Below, in pieces: positions 55,101-63,298 of a stretch of 64,000 nt of DNA. The stretch comes from Amycolatopsis sp. FBCC-B4732. GTDB taxonomy: Bacteria > Actinomycetota > Actinomycetes > Mycobacteriales > Pseudonocardiaceae. The stretch covers positions 7,792,501 to 7,856,500 of the forward strand of contig NZ_CP095376.1 of NCBI RefSeq assembly GCF_023008405.1, written 5' to 3'. Under the pieces are notes generated by a model. That model made no database searches. It had not been told where the DNA came from and worked only from the letters and a program-made list of their open reading frames with translations. The position numbers were made by a program, and so were the translations under genes. Position 1 is the stretch's first letter; each line of letters opens with the position of its first letter.

Positions 55101-56078
55101 ATGGAGAACCGGAAGATCGCCCGGCTGGGCCGTGAGGTGTCCGTCGTGGGGCTCGGCTGCTGGCAGCTCGGCGCCGACTGGGGCGAGGTCGACGAGAACG
55201 ACGCGCTGGCCGTGCTGCACGCCGCCGCGGACGCCGGGGTCACGTTCTTCGACACCGCCGACGTCTACGGCGACGGCCGCAGCGAGCGGCTGGTCGGCCG
55301 GTTCCTCGCCGAGCGCGGGGACGTCTTCGTGGCGACCAAGATGGGCCGCCGGGTCGAGCAGGTGCCGGAGAACTACGCCGCCGCGAACTTCCGCGAGTGG
55401 AACGACCGGTCGCGCCGCAACCTCGGCGTCGACACGCTCGATCTGGTGCAGCTGCACTGCCCGCCGACGCCGGTGTACTCCTCCGGCGCGGTGTACGACG
55501 CCCTCGACGAGATGGTCGCCGAAGGCCGGATCAAGGCGTACGGCGTGAGCGTCGAGACGTGCGAAGAGGCGCTGACGGCGTTGGCGCGCCCGAACGTGGC
55601 GTCGGTGCAGATCATCCTGAACTGCCTGCGGCTCAAGCCGCTGGAGCGCGTGCTGCCGGCGGCGGCCGAGGCGGGCGCGGGGATCATCGCGCGGGTGCCG
55701 CTGGCGTCGGGCCTGCTGTCGGGGCGGTACACGGCGTCGACGACGTTCGCCGAGAACGACCACCGGAACTTCAACCGCCACGGCGAGGCGTTCGACGTCG
55801 GCGAGACGTTCTCCGGCGTGCCGTACGAGGCCGGGCTGGCGGCCGTCGAGCGGCTGCGCGGGCTCGTGCCCGAGGGTCAGGCGCTGGCGCAGTTCGCGCT
55901 GCGCTGGATCATCGACCAGCCGGGCGTGAGCACGGTGATCCCGGGCGCGCGCAACGCGGCGCAGGCCACGGCGAACACCGCGGCGGCGGCCCTGCCCGCG
56001 TTGTCCGCCGAGGCGCTGGCGGGCGTCCGCGAAACGTACGACGAGCTGATCCGGCCGCTGGTGCACGATCGCTGGTGA
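55101..56078 (+). CDS. Aldo/keto reductase
   Basis: 325 residues. TIM-barrel AKR: LGREVSVVGLGCWQLGADWG, FFDTADVYGDGRSERLVG (Asp/Tyr), KMGRR (Lys) and LDLVQLHCPP (the usual His-x-x). C-terminal NADPH loop STVIPGARNAAQATANTAA. Closest in look to the L-glyceraldehyde-3-phosphate/YghZ-type AKRs. ATG at 55101. Confidence 0.9.
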   Translation: MENRKIARLGREVSVVGLGCWQLGADWGEVDENDALAVLHAAADAGVTFFDTADVYGDGRSERLVGRFLAERGDVFVATKMGRRVEQVPENYAAANFREWNDRSRRNLGVDTLDLVQLHCPPTPVYSSGAVYDALDEMVAEGRIKAYGVSVETCEEALTALARPNVASVQIILNCLRLKPLERVLPAAAEAGAGIIARVPLASGLLSGRYTASTTFAENDHRNFNRHGEAFDVGETFSGVPYEAGLAAVERLRGLVPEGQALAQFALRWIIDQPGVSTVIPGARNAAQATANTAAAALPALSAEALAGVRETYDELIRPLVHDRW

Positions 56079-56096
56079 GCCCGGCATGATGGGCCG

Positions 56097-56735
56097 ATGA
56101 TGACGCCCGAAGAGCTCCTGACGACCACCAGGACCGTGCGCAAGCGGCTGGACCTGGATCGCCCCGTGCCGCTCGACCTGGTGAAGCACTGCGTGCAGGT
56201 GGCGCTGCAGGCGCCGAGCGGCTCGAACACGCAGCGGTGGCAGTGGCTGGTGGTCACCGACGAGGACCAGCGGGCGGCGCTCGGCCGGATCTACCGCAAG
56301 GCGTGCCTGGAGTACCTCGACTCCGACCGGGCGGCGGGCAAGCTGTTCGCGGACGACCCCGCGCGCGCCGCGGTGCAGCAGCGCGTCGGCGACAGCGTGG
56401 CGTACCTGGCCGACCGGATGGGCGACGTCCCGGTGCTGGTGATCCCGTGCCTGGAGACACCGTCGGCCGAGCTGCCGGCCGGCAACCAGGCGGGCCTGTG
56501 GGCGTCGCTGCTGCCTGCGGTGTGGAGCTTCATGCTCGCGGCCCGTTCGGTGACGCTGGGCACGGCGTGGACGACGCTGCACCTGAAGTACGAGCAGGAG
56601 GCGGCGAAGGTGCTGGAGCTGCCGGACAACGTCCACCAGGCGGCGTTGATCCCGACGGCGTTCTACACGGGCGAGACGTTCAAGCCGGCCGCGCGGCAGC
56701 CGTTGGAAGAGGTACTGCACCTCGACCGCTGGTGA
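56097..56735 (+). CDS. Nitroreductase family protein
   Basis: 212 residues, FMN nitroreductase fold: TTTRTVRKRLDLDRPVP, ALQAPSGSNTQRWQWLVV and GLGTAWTTLH-like C-terminus. Reduces nitro compounds or quinones with NAD(P)H. ATG ATG at 56097/56100. It follows the AKR gene by 18 bp, so they are co-transcribed as a small redox/detoxification operon. Confidence 0.9.
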   Translation: MMTPEELLTTTRTVRKRLDLDRPVPLDLVKHCVQVALQAPSGSNTQRWQWLVVTDEDQRAALGRIYRKACLEYLDSDRAAGKLFADDPARAAVQQRVGDSVAYLADRMGDVPVLVIPCLETPSAELPAGNQAGLWASLLPAVWSFMLAARSVTLGTAWTTLHLKYEQEAAKVLELPDNVHQAALIPTAFYTGETFKPAARQPLEEVLHLDRW

Positions 56736-57084
56736 GCTTGACCTCCACCCCGGGGACGGCCGCACGGTGAGTGGTGACCCGGGGCGGCTGCCCGGGGTGA
56801 GCCGCCCCGGATCCGGACGCTCCTCGAGCTGCCTTCCGACGAGGCCGCCGAGCACCTCACCGCCGGCCGGATCGGCGAGTTCGCGACACCGCTGTTCGCA
56901 TTGTTCGGCGGCCCGTCGATCCCCCGCCCGGAAGGCGCCGCCGGCCGGCTGTTCCTGCGCTACCACTGCGAACCCGACGTCGACGGCGATCCGGCTGCGG
57001 TGAGCACCCGCGAAGGCCTCCTTGCCGGGGCGGAGGGGGGACGTCGGCAAGGAGGCCTTCACGGCCTTTCGGCGGGCGGGAGGC
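56736..57084. other. Region between nitroreductase and chitinase genes
   Basis: 349 bp. It contains a possible gene remnant (56767-57104) and a 15-bp-arm inverted repeat (57012-57060). Nothing else is seen. Confidence 0.5.
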
Positions 57085-57104
57085 TCAGCCGGTGTAGGCC
57101 TTGA
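56767..57104 (+). pseudogene. Possible degenerate gene fragment
   Basis: In one frame, 56808-57005 reads like real coding DNA (TLLELPSDEAAEHLTAGRIG, then EFATPLFALFGG and RLFLRYHCEPD), with strong G/C third positions. That frame has no ATG or GTG before it and is closed by TGA at 56775. A GTG at 56767 lies in a different frame, so one frameshift would join start and body. The 3' part runs into the 57012-57060 hairpin. I do not recognise the family. A sequencing error or a decayed gene could explain it. Confidence 0.3.
57012..57060. terminator. 15-bp-arm inverted repeat (terminator-like)
   Basis: GAAGGCCTCCTTGCC (57012-57026) and GGCAAGGAGGCCTTC (57046-57060), perfect arms with a 19-base G-rich loop, 24 bp after the chitinase stop. 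It should end the chitinase transcript. I recall similar AAGGAGGCCTTCAC hairpins in other Amycolatopsis sequences, so it may be a dispersed element. Confidence 0.65.
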
Positions 57105-58401
57105 AGATGTTCGTGAACTCGTACAGCGACTGGGAAATCCCCGAGCAGGTCGCCACCGCGCCGCCGCCGGGGCAGCCGCCGTTGTCGCGGCCCGCCGACC
57201 AGAAGCCGATGCTCGCCACGTGGTTGACCTGCGCGTAGGACAGCAGCCGGCGGGCCGCCGTCTGGTCGGTGATCGAGCCCGTGTCGTTGCGGCCGATCAT
57301 CGGGGTCAGGCCGAGCAGGCCCTTGAGCTCCGCGTCGGACTTGGCCGGCCAGATCGTCTTCAGCTGCCCCAAGGTCGCGTTGGCCGCCGAGATCAGCGCG
57401 TCGCCCCACGAGCCGCTGTAGCCGAAGTCCATCAGCATCGGGTTGACCACGACGTTCAGCCCGCGCGACGCCGCGTCCTGCAGGATCTGCACCGAGAACG
57501 GGTCCATCCCGTAGTCCTGGCCCTGGATCCGCATGGTGTAGCTGATGTGCGTACCGCGCTGCTGCTGCAGCCGCAGCAACGCCTGGTTCACCGTCGCCGT
57601 CGGGATGGACGCCTCCACGTCGACGTCGAGGCTGTTGCTGCCCACCGCGTCCAGCGTCTTCACGTACGCGTTGTAGAGCGCGTCCACCGAGCCGCAGACG
57701 TTCTCCAGGTACGGCCCGAGCGCGCCGCCCGAAGCCACCGTGACGCCGCCGCCCAGGCCGCGCAACGCGGTGACGTCGTTGATGATCCGCGCATCCAGCA
57801 GCGGGACCGTGCCGCCCCACTGCGGGTCGCAGCCGAGGCTGCTGCCGAGCGCGAAGGCGAGCGTGAAGTTCTTTTGGCCGGTCGCGTTCGCCACCGAGAC
57901 CAGCGACGGCGTCGCCATCGTGATGTCGATGTACGGCGACACGCGCGCGCTGCCCCCGGTCGGCGGGGGCGTGGTGGTGGTCGGCGGGGTCGTCGTCGGC
58001 GGAGTGGTGGGAATCGTCGTCCCGGCGCACGGCTGGCCGTTCAGCTTGCAGTTGGCGGGCAGACCGCCCCCGCTGACCAGGAAGCCGAAGCTCGTCGACG
58101 CCCCGGCCGCGACGCTGCCGTTGTACTCGCGGTTGGCGAACGAGTGGTGCGCACCGGAAGGGGTGTCGAGCGCGTCCCAATAGGAGCCGAGCGTCGACCC
58201 CGCCGGCAGGTCGAACTCCAGCTTCCAGCTCGTCAGCGCCGACGTGCCCGCGCTGATCGTGTACTTGGCCTGGTAGCCGGAGCCCCAGTTCGAGTCGGTC
58301 GAGAACACCGCAGACGGTGCGGTGGCGGCCGTCGCCGGCGAGACGACGAGCACCGTCGCCGCCGAGAGGATCGTCGCGGCGAGCGCGAGCTTGGCTTTCA
58401 T
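57085..58401 (-). CDS. Secreted chitinase, CBM2 + GH18
   Basis: 438 residues. Signal peptide 1-26 (ends ATAATA), CBM2 carbohydrate-binding module about 28-125 (AVFSTDSNWGSGYQAKYTIS then Cys pair 118/125), Pro/Thr linker 130-148, GH18 catalytic domain about 152-438 with SLDVDVEAS (Asp259, Asp261, acid Glu263; first Asp of D-x-x-D-x-D-x-E replaced by Asn256). It hydrolyses chitin outside the cell. Nine bases separate it from the 3D-domain gene upstream, so it is in an operon controlled by the dre sites at 59233-59267. A terminator hairpin follows. Confidence 0.92.
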   Translation of the reverse strand: MKAKLALAATILSAATVLVVSPATAATAPSAVFSTDSNWGSGYQAKYTISAGTSALTSWKLEFDLPAGSTLGSYWDALDTPSGAHHSFANREYNGSVAAGASTSFGFLVSGGGLPANCKLNGQPCAGTTIPTTPPTTTPPTTTTPPPTGGSARVSPYIDITMATPSLVSVANATGQKNFTLAFALGSSLGCDPQWGGTVPLLDARIINDVTALRGLGGGVTVASGGALGPYLENVCGSVDALYNAYVKTLDAVGSNSLDVDVEASIPTATVNQALLRLQQQRGTHISYTMRIQGQDYGMDPFSVQILQDAASRGLNVVVNPMLMDFGYSGSWGDALISAANATLGQLKTIWPAKSDAELKGLLGLTPMIGRNDTGSITDQTAARRLLSYAQVNHVASIGFWSAGRDNGGCPGGGAVATCSGISQSLYEFTNIFKAYTG

Positions 58402-58410
58402 CGTCCCTCC

Positions 58411-59160
58411 TCAGTGGACGGTCAGGGTGAGCCGTTGGATGCCCCACGCGTCGGCCTGGGAGCCGGCCAGCCAGACGTCGACGATGTCGTCTTTGATCCA
58501 GCTGCCGATGTCGGCCGCGTAGCACTCGCCGTAGCCGGGGACCGAGAACCGGGTGCCCCACGGGATGATCCGGGCGTCGACCGCGCAGAAGCCCGGGCCC
58601 GCGCTGTAGCCGAGCGCCGTCTGGGCGACGTCGTTGTAGGACGTGACGCGGTAGTTGAGCGTGGTGCCGGCCGGGATCCGGTAGGTCGCGAGCCGGTTCG
58701 CCGTGTCGAGGCGGTAGGCCGTGGAGATCTGGCCGAGCGAGCCGGGCGAGTTGTCCTCCGCCGTCATCGCGTAGAGCTGGTAGTTCGCGTCCTGGCACGG
58801 GCTCGCGTCGGTGACGGTGAGCGTCGGCTGGCCCCAGTCGCTGATCCACTGCAGGGCCTGGCCGTTGCGGAACGCGCGGTACGCCTTCGCGCCGGGGACG
58901 CGGGCGAAGGTGAAGGTGACCTTGCCGTCGGCGCCGAGCCCGCCGCTGACGGAACCGGGCGCGGGCAGGCGGTTCGCGACGTCGACGGCGCCGACGAGCG
59001 TGCCGGGCCCGTGCCCGCCGGTGACCGGGCGGTCGGGGATGGTGCCCGGGTAGAAGTGCCGGCAGGCGGGCAGAACCGCGGCCGACGCGGGTGCGGCGGG
59101 AGCGACGAGCAGACCGCCGGCGGCGACCGCCGCCAGCGCGAGGACCTTGGCTGAGCGCAT
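58411..59160 (-). CDS. Secreted protein with 3D (double-psi beta-barrel) domain
   Basis: 249 residues. Signal peptide about 1-28 (ends PASAAV). Middle part may be a fibronectin-like fold (about 55-135). C-terminal 3D domain: AVDARIIPWGTRFSVPGYGE then CYAADIGSWIKDDIVDVWLA and GIQRLTLTV, as in MltA-type and resuscitation-promoting-factor-associated domains that act on peptidoglycan. Order in the operon: this gene, then chitinase; so both may be induced on chitin or N-acetylglucosamine. ATG at 59160 with GGAGG upstream. Confidence 0.85.
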   Translation of the reverse strand: MRSAKVLALAAVAAGGLLVAPAAPASAAVLPACRHFYPGTIPDRPVTGGHGPGTLVGAVDVANRLPAPGSVSGGLGADGKVTFTFARVPGAKAYRAFRNGQALQWISDWGQPTLTVTDASPCQDANYQLYAMTAEDNSPGSLGQISTAYRLDTANRLATYRIPAGTTLNYRVTSYNDVAQTALGYSAGPGFCAVDARIIPWGTRFSVPGYGECYAADIGSWIKDDIVDVWLAGSQADAWGIQRLTLTVH

Positions 59161-59232
59161 GACGGGAAACCTCCATGGTGGGGACCGGGGTGGAGGTGAC
59201 GCAAGCGGGTTCACCGCTGGAAAACGACGTTA

Positions 59233-59267
59233 AGTGGCCTGGACCACACAGTCAATAGGTCTAGACC
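59233..59267. promoter_or_regulatory. Two DasR-type dre operators
   Basis: AGTGGCCTGGACCACA (59233-59248) and GGTCTAGACC (59258-59267, within ATAGGTCTAGACCTTT). The DasR consensus of streptomycetes is AGTGGTCTAGACCACT; the first site has three changes, the second has the perfect centre. They lie 73-107 bp before the 3D-domain/chitinase operon, on which DasR control by glucosamine phosphates is expected. Confidence 0.75.
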
Positions 59268-59300
59268 TTTAAGTTTCCCGGTACCCGATCGGCGCAGCGG

Positions 59301-59939
59301 CTACAGGTAGGACACCAGGCGGTCGGCCAGCTGGGCCGGGTGGCTGAGGGTCACGCAGTGCGGGCCGTCGATCTCGTCCGGTGTCACGCCCAGGCGTTCC
59401 CGGGCGACCCGGCGCTGGAAGTCCGGCACGAAGAACCGGTCGTCGCGGCAGAGCAGCACCCGCGTCGGGACGTCCGGGTGGGCCGGCAGCGGCCACGGCT
59501 CGTCCCACTCCTTGCTCGCCTGCTCGCGCCCGTGCGCCTGGCACTCCTTCGCCAGCTCGGCCGGGACGCCGTTGAAGAACTGCTCCTCCTCGGAGAGCCC
59601 GGTCGGCGAGGCGAAACCGGTGTTGCCCCACCACTGCCCCGGCGGCTCGGCCGGCGCCGGGATCATCCCGGCCAGGTAGACGAGCAGCCGCGCGCGCACC
59701 TTCGAAGCGACCAGCGGCGCCGTGAACCCGCCATAGGAGTGGCCGACCACCGCGACGTCCGCGCGGTCGCCCAGCGCGTCCAGCACCGCGCCGGTGAACT
59801 CCGCCAGCCCGGCCGCGGGATCGGTGATCGGCAGGTCCGGCGCGACGAAGTCGTGGCCGCGGGCGACCAGCTCCGGCCCGAGCAGGTGGAAGTCCCAGCC
59901 GCTGCCGCCGCCCCCGTGGACCAGCGCGAAAGTCGTCAT
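59301..59939 (-). CDS. Alpha/beta hydrolase (EST/HNL-like)
   Basis: 212 residues. Start TTFALVHGGGGSGWDFHLLG, nucleophile VVGHSYGGF (G-x-S-x-G), acid LLCRDDRFFVPD, His in IDGPHCVTLSHPAQLADRL. Small soluble esterase resembling hydroxynitrile-lyase/methyl-esterase-type enzymes. GTG/ATG at 59939. Confidence 0.88.
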   Translation of the reverse strand: MTTFALVHGGGGSGWDFHLLGPELVARGHDFVAPDLPITDPAAGLAEFTGAVLDALGDRADVAVVGHSYGGFTAPLVASKVRARLLVYLAGMIPAPAEPPGQWWGNTGFASPTGLSEEEQFFNGVPAELAKECQAHGREQASKEWDEPWPLPAHPDVPTRVLLCRDDRFFVPDFQRRVARERLGVTPDEIDGPHCVTLSHPAQLADRLVSYL

Positions 59940-59949
59940 GCCGGCCAGC

Positions 59950-60624
59950 TCAGCAGCGGCGCAGCATGTCCGTCAAGGCGGTCTTCTCCCCCTGCGTGAT
60001 CGTCAGGCCGTAGTGGTGCTTCACCACGATCCAGTCGGTCGCGTAGGTGCACCAGAAGGACACGAGCGGCGGCTTCCACTGGTCGGGCGCCTTGTCGCTC
60101 TTCTGCTGGTTGACGTTGTCGGTGACGGCGAACAGCTGCGGCCGGGTCAGGTCGTTGGCGAACTGCTCGCGCTTCTCGGCCGTCCACGCCTTCGCGCCGC
60201 TGGCCCACGCCTGGCCGAGCGGGACCATGTGGTCGATGTCGACGTCGGTCGGCTTCGTCCACGTCTCGCCGTCGTAGATGCTGGTCCACGTCCCGGCGGT
60301 GGCCCGGCAGTCCTTGTCCGTCTGCACGTCCTTGCCGTCGCGCTTGAGGACGACCTCGCGGGTGTCGCAGCCGGCGCCCTGGCTGTCCCAGTGCTTGAAC
60401 TTCTCGCGCGAATAGCCGTCCATGGACGTCCGCGCGGCGATGCCGAGCTCGTCGAGCTGCTTCTGCGCGTCCGCGGCGCTGACCGGCACGGGGCCGGCCG
60501 AAGGCGGCGGGGTCGCGCCCGCGCCCCTGCTCGTGGCCCAGTAGCCGAAGAGCGCGACCGCGAGGATCGCGACTACCAGCAGGATCCGTTGCGTCACGCT
60601 GAGCCGAAAACTGCGGGCCGCCAA
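59950..60624 (-). CDS. Secreted or membrane-anchored HNH endonuclease (DUF1524)
   Basis: 224 residues. N-terminal anchor (RILLVVAILAVALFGYWA), then DUF1524 nuclease: TDVDIDHMVPLGQAWASGA (D-x-D-H-x-V), FAVTDNVNQQKSDKAPDQW and KPP. His-Asn type nuclease acting outside the cell, probably non-specific. TTG at 60624 has GAGGAG eight bases upstream. Located 11 bp from the hydrolase start downstream on the same strand; may be co-transcribed. Confidence 0.85.
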   Translation of the reverse strand: MAARSFRLSVTQRILLVVAILAVALFGYWATSRGAGATPPPSAGPVPVSAADAQKQLDELGIAARTSMDGYSREKFKHWDSQGAGCDTREVVLKRDGKDVQTDKDCRATAGTWTSIYDGETWTKPTDVDIDHMVPLGQAWASGAKAWTAEKREQFANDLTRPQLFAVTDNVNQQKSDKAPDQWKPPLVSFWCTYATDWIVVKHHYGLTITQGEKTALTDMLRRC

Positions 60625-60803
60625 GATTTTCTCCTCTCACCTGCGGGTGCGCGCGGCGTAGTCTCACCCGTGCCGACGTGGGACAACCGCGTCGACACGA
60701 CGACCTGGCGCGAATGTGATCTCGCCCACCCATGGCGGGGTATGTCACACCGGGCCCCTGAACTGCGACTACCGGAGCAGGACCCATCCGGAGGGAGCAG
60801 CCG

Positions 60804-61847
60804 ATGCCCGGTCGGCTCAAGAAGTTCGACGAGTTCTTCCAGCGCAAAGCCGCTGAAGGCGGCAACGTCGTCGCCATGGCCAGGATGGGCTCGGCCCTGC
60901 GCGAACGCGGGGAGCTCGCCGAGGCCGAGACCTGGTTCCGCAAGGCGGCCATGGGCGGCGACCGCGTCGCCATGACGTCGCTGGCCCACCTGCTGGCCGA
61001 GCGCGGCGCCCAGGAAGAGGCCGAACGCTGGTACCACGAAGCGGCGCTGGCCGGCGATCCCCACGGGATGCTGAACCTCGCCCGCTCCTACGAGCGGGCG
61101 GGCAAGCGCGCCGAGGCCCAGCACTGGTACGGCGAGGCCGCCCGCACCGGCGACCTGCCCTCGATCACCGCGCTCGGCCACCTGCTCCGTGAGCAGGGCC
61201 GGGGCGAAGAGGCCGAGTCGTGGCTGCGGCAGGCCGCCGACGCCGGCGCCACCAGCGCGATGATCGACCTGGGCATCGTGCTGCGCGACCGCGGCCAGGC
61301 CGCGGAAGCCGCCCGCTGGTGGCGCTCGGCCGTGCTGGCCGGCGACCTCGCGGCCACCTGCCAGCTCGGCAGGCAGGCCGAACGGCTCGGCCGGCCCGGC
61401 GACGCCGAAGCGTGGTACCGCCAGGGCGCGACCGGCGGCAACGGCGAGGCGATCGTCCGGCTCGGCCTGCTCCTGCACCGCCGCGGCGACCTCGAGGAGG
61501 CGGAGAGCTGGTACCTCGACGCCGCCGAGCGCGGCGACCCGGCGGCGATGACGAACCTCGGCGTGCTGGCCCGCAACCGCGGCGACGAGGGCGAAGCCGC
61601 CGCCTGGTACCGCAAGGCGGCCGAGCACGGCAGCGTCCCGGCGCTCACCAACCTCGGCCACCTCGCCGAGCACCGCGAAGACTTCGCCGACGCCGAGCAG
61701 TGGTTCCGCCGCGCCGCCCAGACCGGCGACGTCCAGGGCATGCTGAGCCTGGCCCGGATGCTGCGCTCGCGCGGCGCCGCGAACGAGGCCGAGCAGTGGC
61801 TCGCCCGCGCGGAGAACGTCCAGGACGACCGGGAGCACCGCGTCTGA
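60804..61847 (+). CDS. Sel1/TPR-repeat protein
   Basis: 347 residues made of about ten helical repeats of 32 residues (AMARMGSALRERGELAEAET, then AMTSLAHLLAERG, AMIDLGIVLRDRG, AIVRLGLLLHRRG, ALTNLGHLAEHRE, GMLSLARMLRSRG). The G-A-E-E-A-E-x-W-Y/F-x-x-A-A period is that of Sel1-like repeats. No enzymatic domain; a scaffold for protein binding. ATG at 60804 with GGAGGGAGC upstream. Confidence 0.88.
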   Translation: MPGRLKKFDEFFQRKAAEGGNVVAMARMGSALRERGELAEAETWFRKAAMGGDRVAMTSLAHLLAERGAQEEAERWYHEAALAGDPHGMLNLARSYERAGKRAEAQHWYGEAARTGDLPSITALGHLLREQGRGEEAESWLRQAADAGATSAMIDLGIVLRDRGQAAEAARWWRSAVLAGDLAATCQLGRQAERLGRPGDAEAWYRQGATGGNGEAIVRLGLLLHRRGDLEEAESWYLDAAERGDPAAMTNLGVLARNRGDEGEAAAWYRKAAEHGSVPALTNLGHLAEHREDFADAEQWFRRAAQTGDVQGMLSLARMLRSRGAANEAEQWLARAENVQDDREHRV

Positions 61848-61885
61848 CTATTGTGTGAGCCAATTCACAGTTCTAGCCTGGAGCG

Positions 61886-62347
61886 ATGAGGCCACGAGTC
61901 CTGGTCGCGAGCATCGGCACCATCTTCCTGAGTGATGACGGCTTCGGCGCCGAAGTGCTGAAGGAACTCGACCGGGCGGGCCTGCCACCGTGGGTGCAGA
62001 TCGCGGACTACGACATCGCGACCGTCCACCTGGCCTACGACCTGACCGGTGGCTACGACACGACGATCCTCCTGGACGCCACCCCGCACGGCCGCCCACC
62101 GGGCACGCTGTCCCTCACCGAGAACATCGACACCCACGCCCTCCGCGGCGACGCGATCGTCCAGCTGCTCCGGCTCCTGGGCGGCGACGCGGGCCGCGTC
62201 CTGGTGCTGGGCTGCGAACCGGCGTGCGTCGACGGCGGCCTCGGCCTGTCCCCGGCGGTCGAAGCCGCGGTCCCGGCCGCGGTGCGCGCGGTGACCGAGC
62301 TGGCGTGGGGCGCGAGCCCGGAGCTGCCGGTGCGGACCGAGGTCTGA
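61886..62347 (+). CDS. Hydrogenase-maturation-type endopeptidase (HycI/HoxW family), orphan
   Basis: 153 residues. Family start VLVASIGTIFLSDDGFGAEV (G-I/x-G-N-x-x-x-x-D-D-G-x-G; the Asn is Thr here), metal-type Asp in DDG and the LLDATPHGRPPGTL and ALRGDAIVQLLRLLGG blocks. These peptidases cut the C-terminus of [NiFe]-hydrogenase large subunits; no hydrogenase or hyp gene is in the window. ATG at 61886. Either a hydrogenase lies elsewhere or it cuts another target. Confidence 0.85.
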   Translation: MRPRVLVASIGTIFLSDDGFGAEVLKELDRAGLPPWVQIADYDIATVHLAYDLTGGYDTTILLDATPHGRPPGTLSLTENIDTHALRGDAIVQLLRLLGGDAGRVLVLGCEPACVDGGLGLSPAVEAAVPAAVRAVTELAWGASPELPVRTEV

Positions 62348-63250
62348 TCACTTCCCGGCCCATTCCGCCAGGTCCGGCAGGTCCGGCGGCTGCCGGAGCG
62401 CGTCGAGGACGACGTTCACCCCCGCGCGCAACGGTGTTCCGCGCCGGACCACCGCCGCGATCGTGCGGGTGACCGGGGTCGACAGCTCGCGGGTCGCCAC
62501 CCGGTAGCGGCGGTCCACCGCCAGGCCCGGCAGGAGCGCGATCGACAGCCCGGCCTCGACGTGCTGCAGGGTCATCAGGTAGTTGCTGAAGCGGCACACC
62601 ACCCGCGGCTCGAAACCCGATTCGCGGCACAGGCGCAGGGTCAGGTTCGCCATGTACGACTGCGGCACGTCCAGCGCCCACGCCGCGTCCGCGTAGGCCG
62701 ACAGCACCGCCGGGCCGCGGGGCGCTTCCGGCGGCGTGACCAGCACGATCGGGTCCGTCGCCAGCGGGACGATGTCGAGGTCCGGGCCCAGCGGCTGCTC
62801 GACGAAGTCGGTCGTGGTGATGATGACGTCGGCGTCGCCGCCGCGCAGGGCCGGGATGCTCTCGTGCGGCTCCAGCTCCAGCAGCTGGACCTCGAGGTGC
62901 GGGTGCGCCAGCCGGGTCACCGCCGGCACGGCGAGGGTGTGGATCGCGCTCTGGAACGCGCCGAGCCGGACCAGGCCCGCGGGTTCGCCGCCGAGGCTGC
63001 GCAGCTCCGCTTCGACCGTGTCCATGTGGTCGAGGATCGCCCGCGCGCGGCGGGCCAGCACCAGCCCGGCGGGCGTGAGCCGGACCCGGCGTCCGGTGCG
63101 TTCCAGCAGCTGGGTGCGGGTTTCCGCTTCGAGCACGGCGAGCTGCTGCGACACGCTCGACGCGCTCAGGTTGGCGTCCTGCGCCACCGCGCGGACCGTG
63201 CCCAGGGTGTCGAGCCTGCTCAGCAGCTTCAGGCGCCAAGGGTTCAGCAT
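62348..63250 (-). CDS. dgdR: LysR-family regulator, DgdR-like
   Basis: 300 residues. N-terminal HTH NPWRLKLLSRLDTLGTVRAV then AQDANLSASSVSQQLAVLE; C-terminal LysR substrate domain (SAIHTLAVPAVTRLAHPHLE; GDADVIITTTDF). It is divergent from the dialkylglycine decarboxylase gene across 87 bp, the same arrangement as dgdR-dgdA of Burkholderia cepacia. The symbol is by synteny; regulation by 2-methylalanine is inferred. Confidence 0.75.
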   Translation of the reverse strand: MLNPWRLKLLSRLDTLGTVRAVAQDANLSASSVSQQLAVLEAETRTQLLERTGRRVRLTPAGLVLARRARAILDHMDTVEAELRSLGGEPAGLVRLGAFQSAIHTLAVPAVTRLAHPHLEVQLLELEPHESIPALRGGDADVIITTTDFVEQPLGPDLDIVPLATDPIVLVTPPEAPRGPAVLSAYADAAWALDVPQSYMANLTLRLCRESGFEPRVVCRFSNYLMTLQHVEAGLSIALLPGLAVDRRYRVATRELSTPVTRTIAAVVRRGTPLRAGVNVVLDALRQPPDLPDLAEWAGK

Positions 63251-63298
63251 GCCGCCATTGTTGTCCGGGAAAACCGAACACCCAAGCCGGAATCGTGA

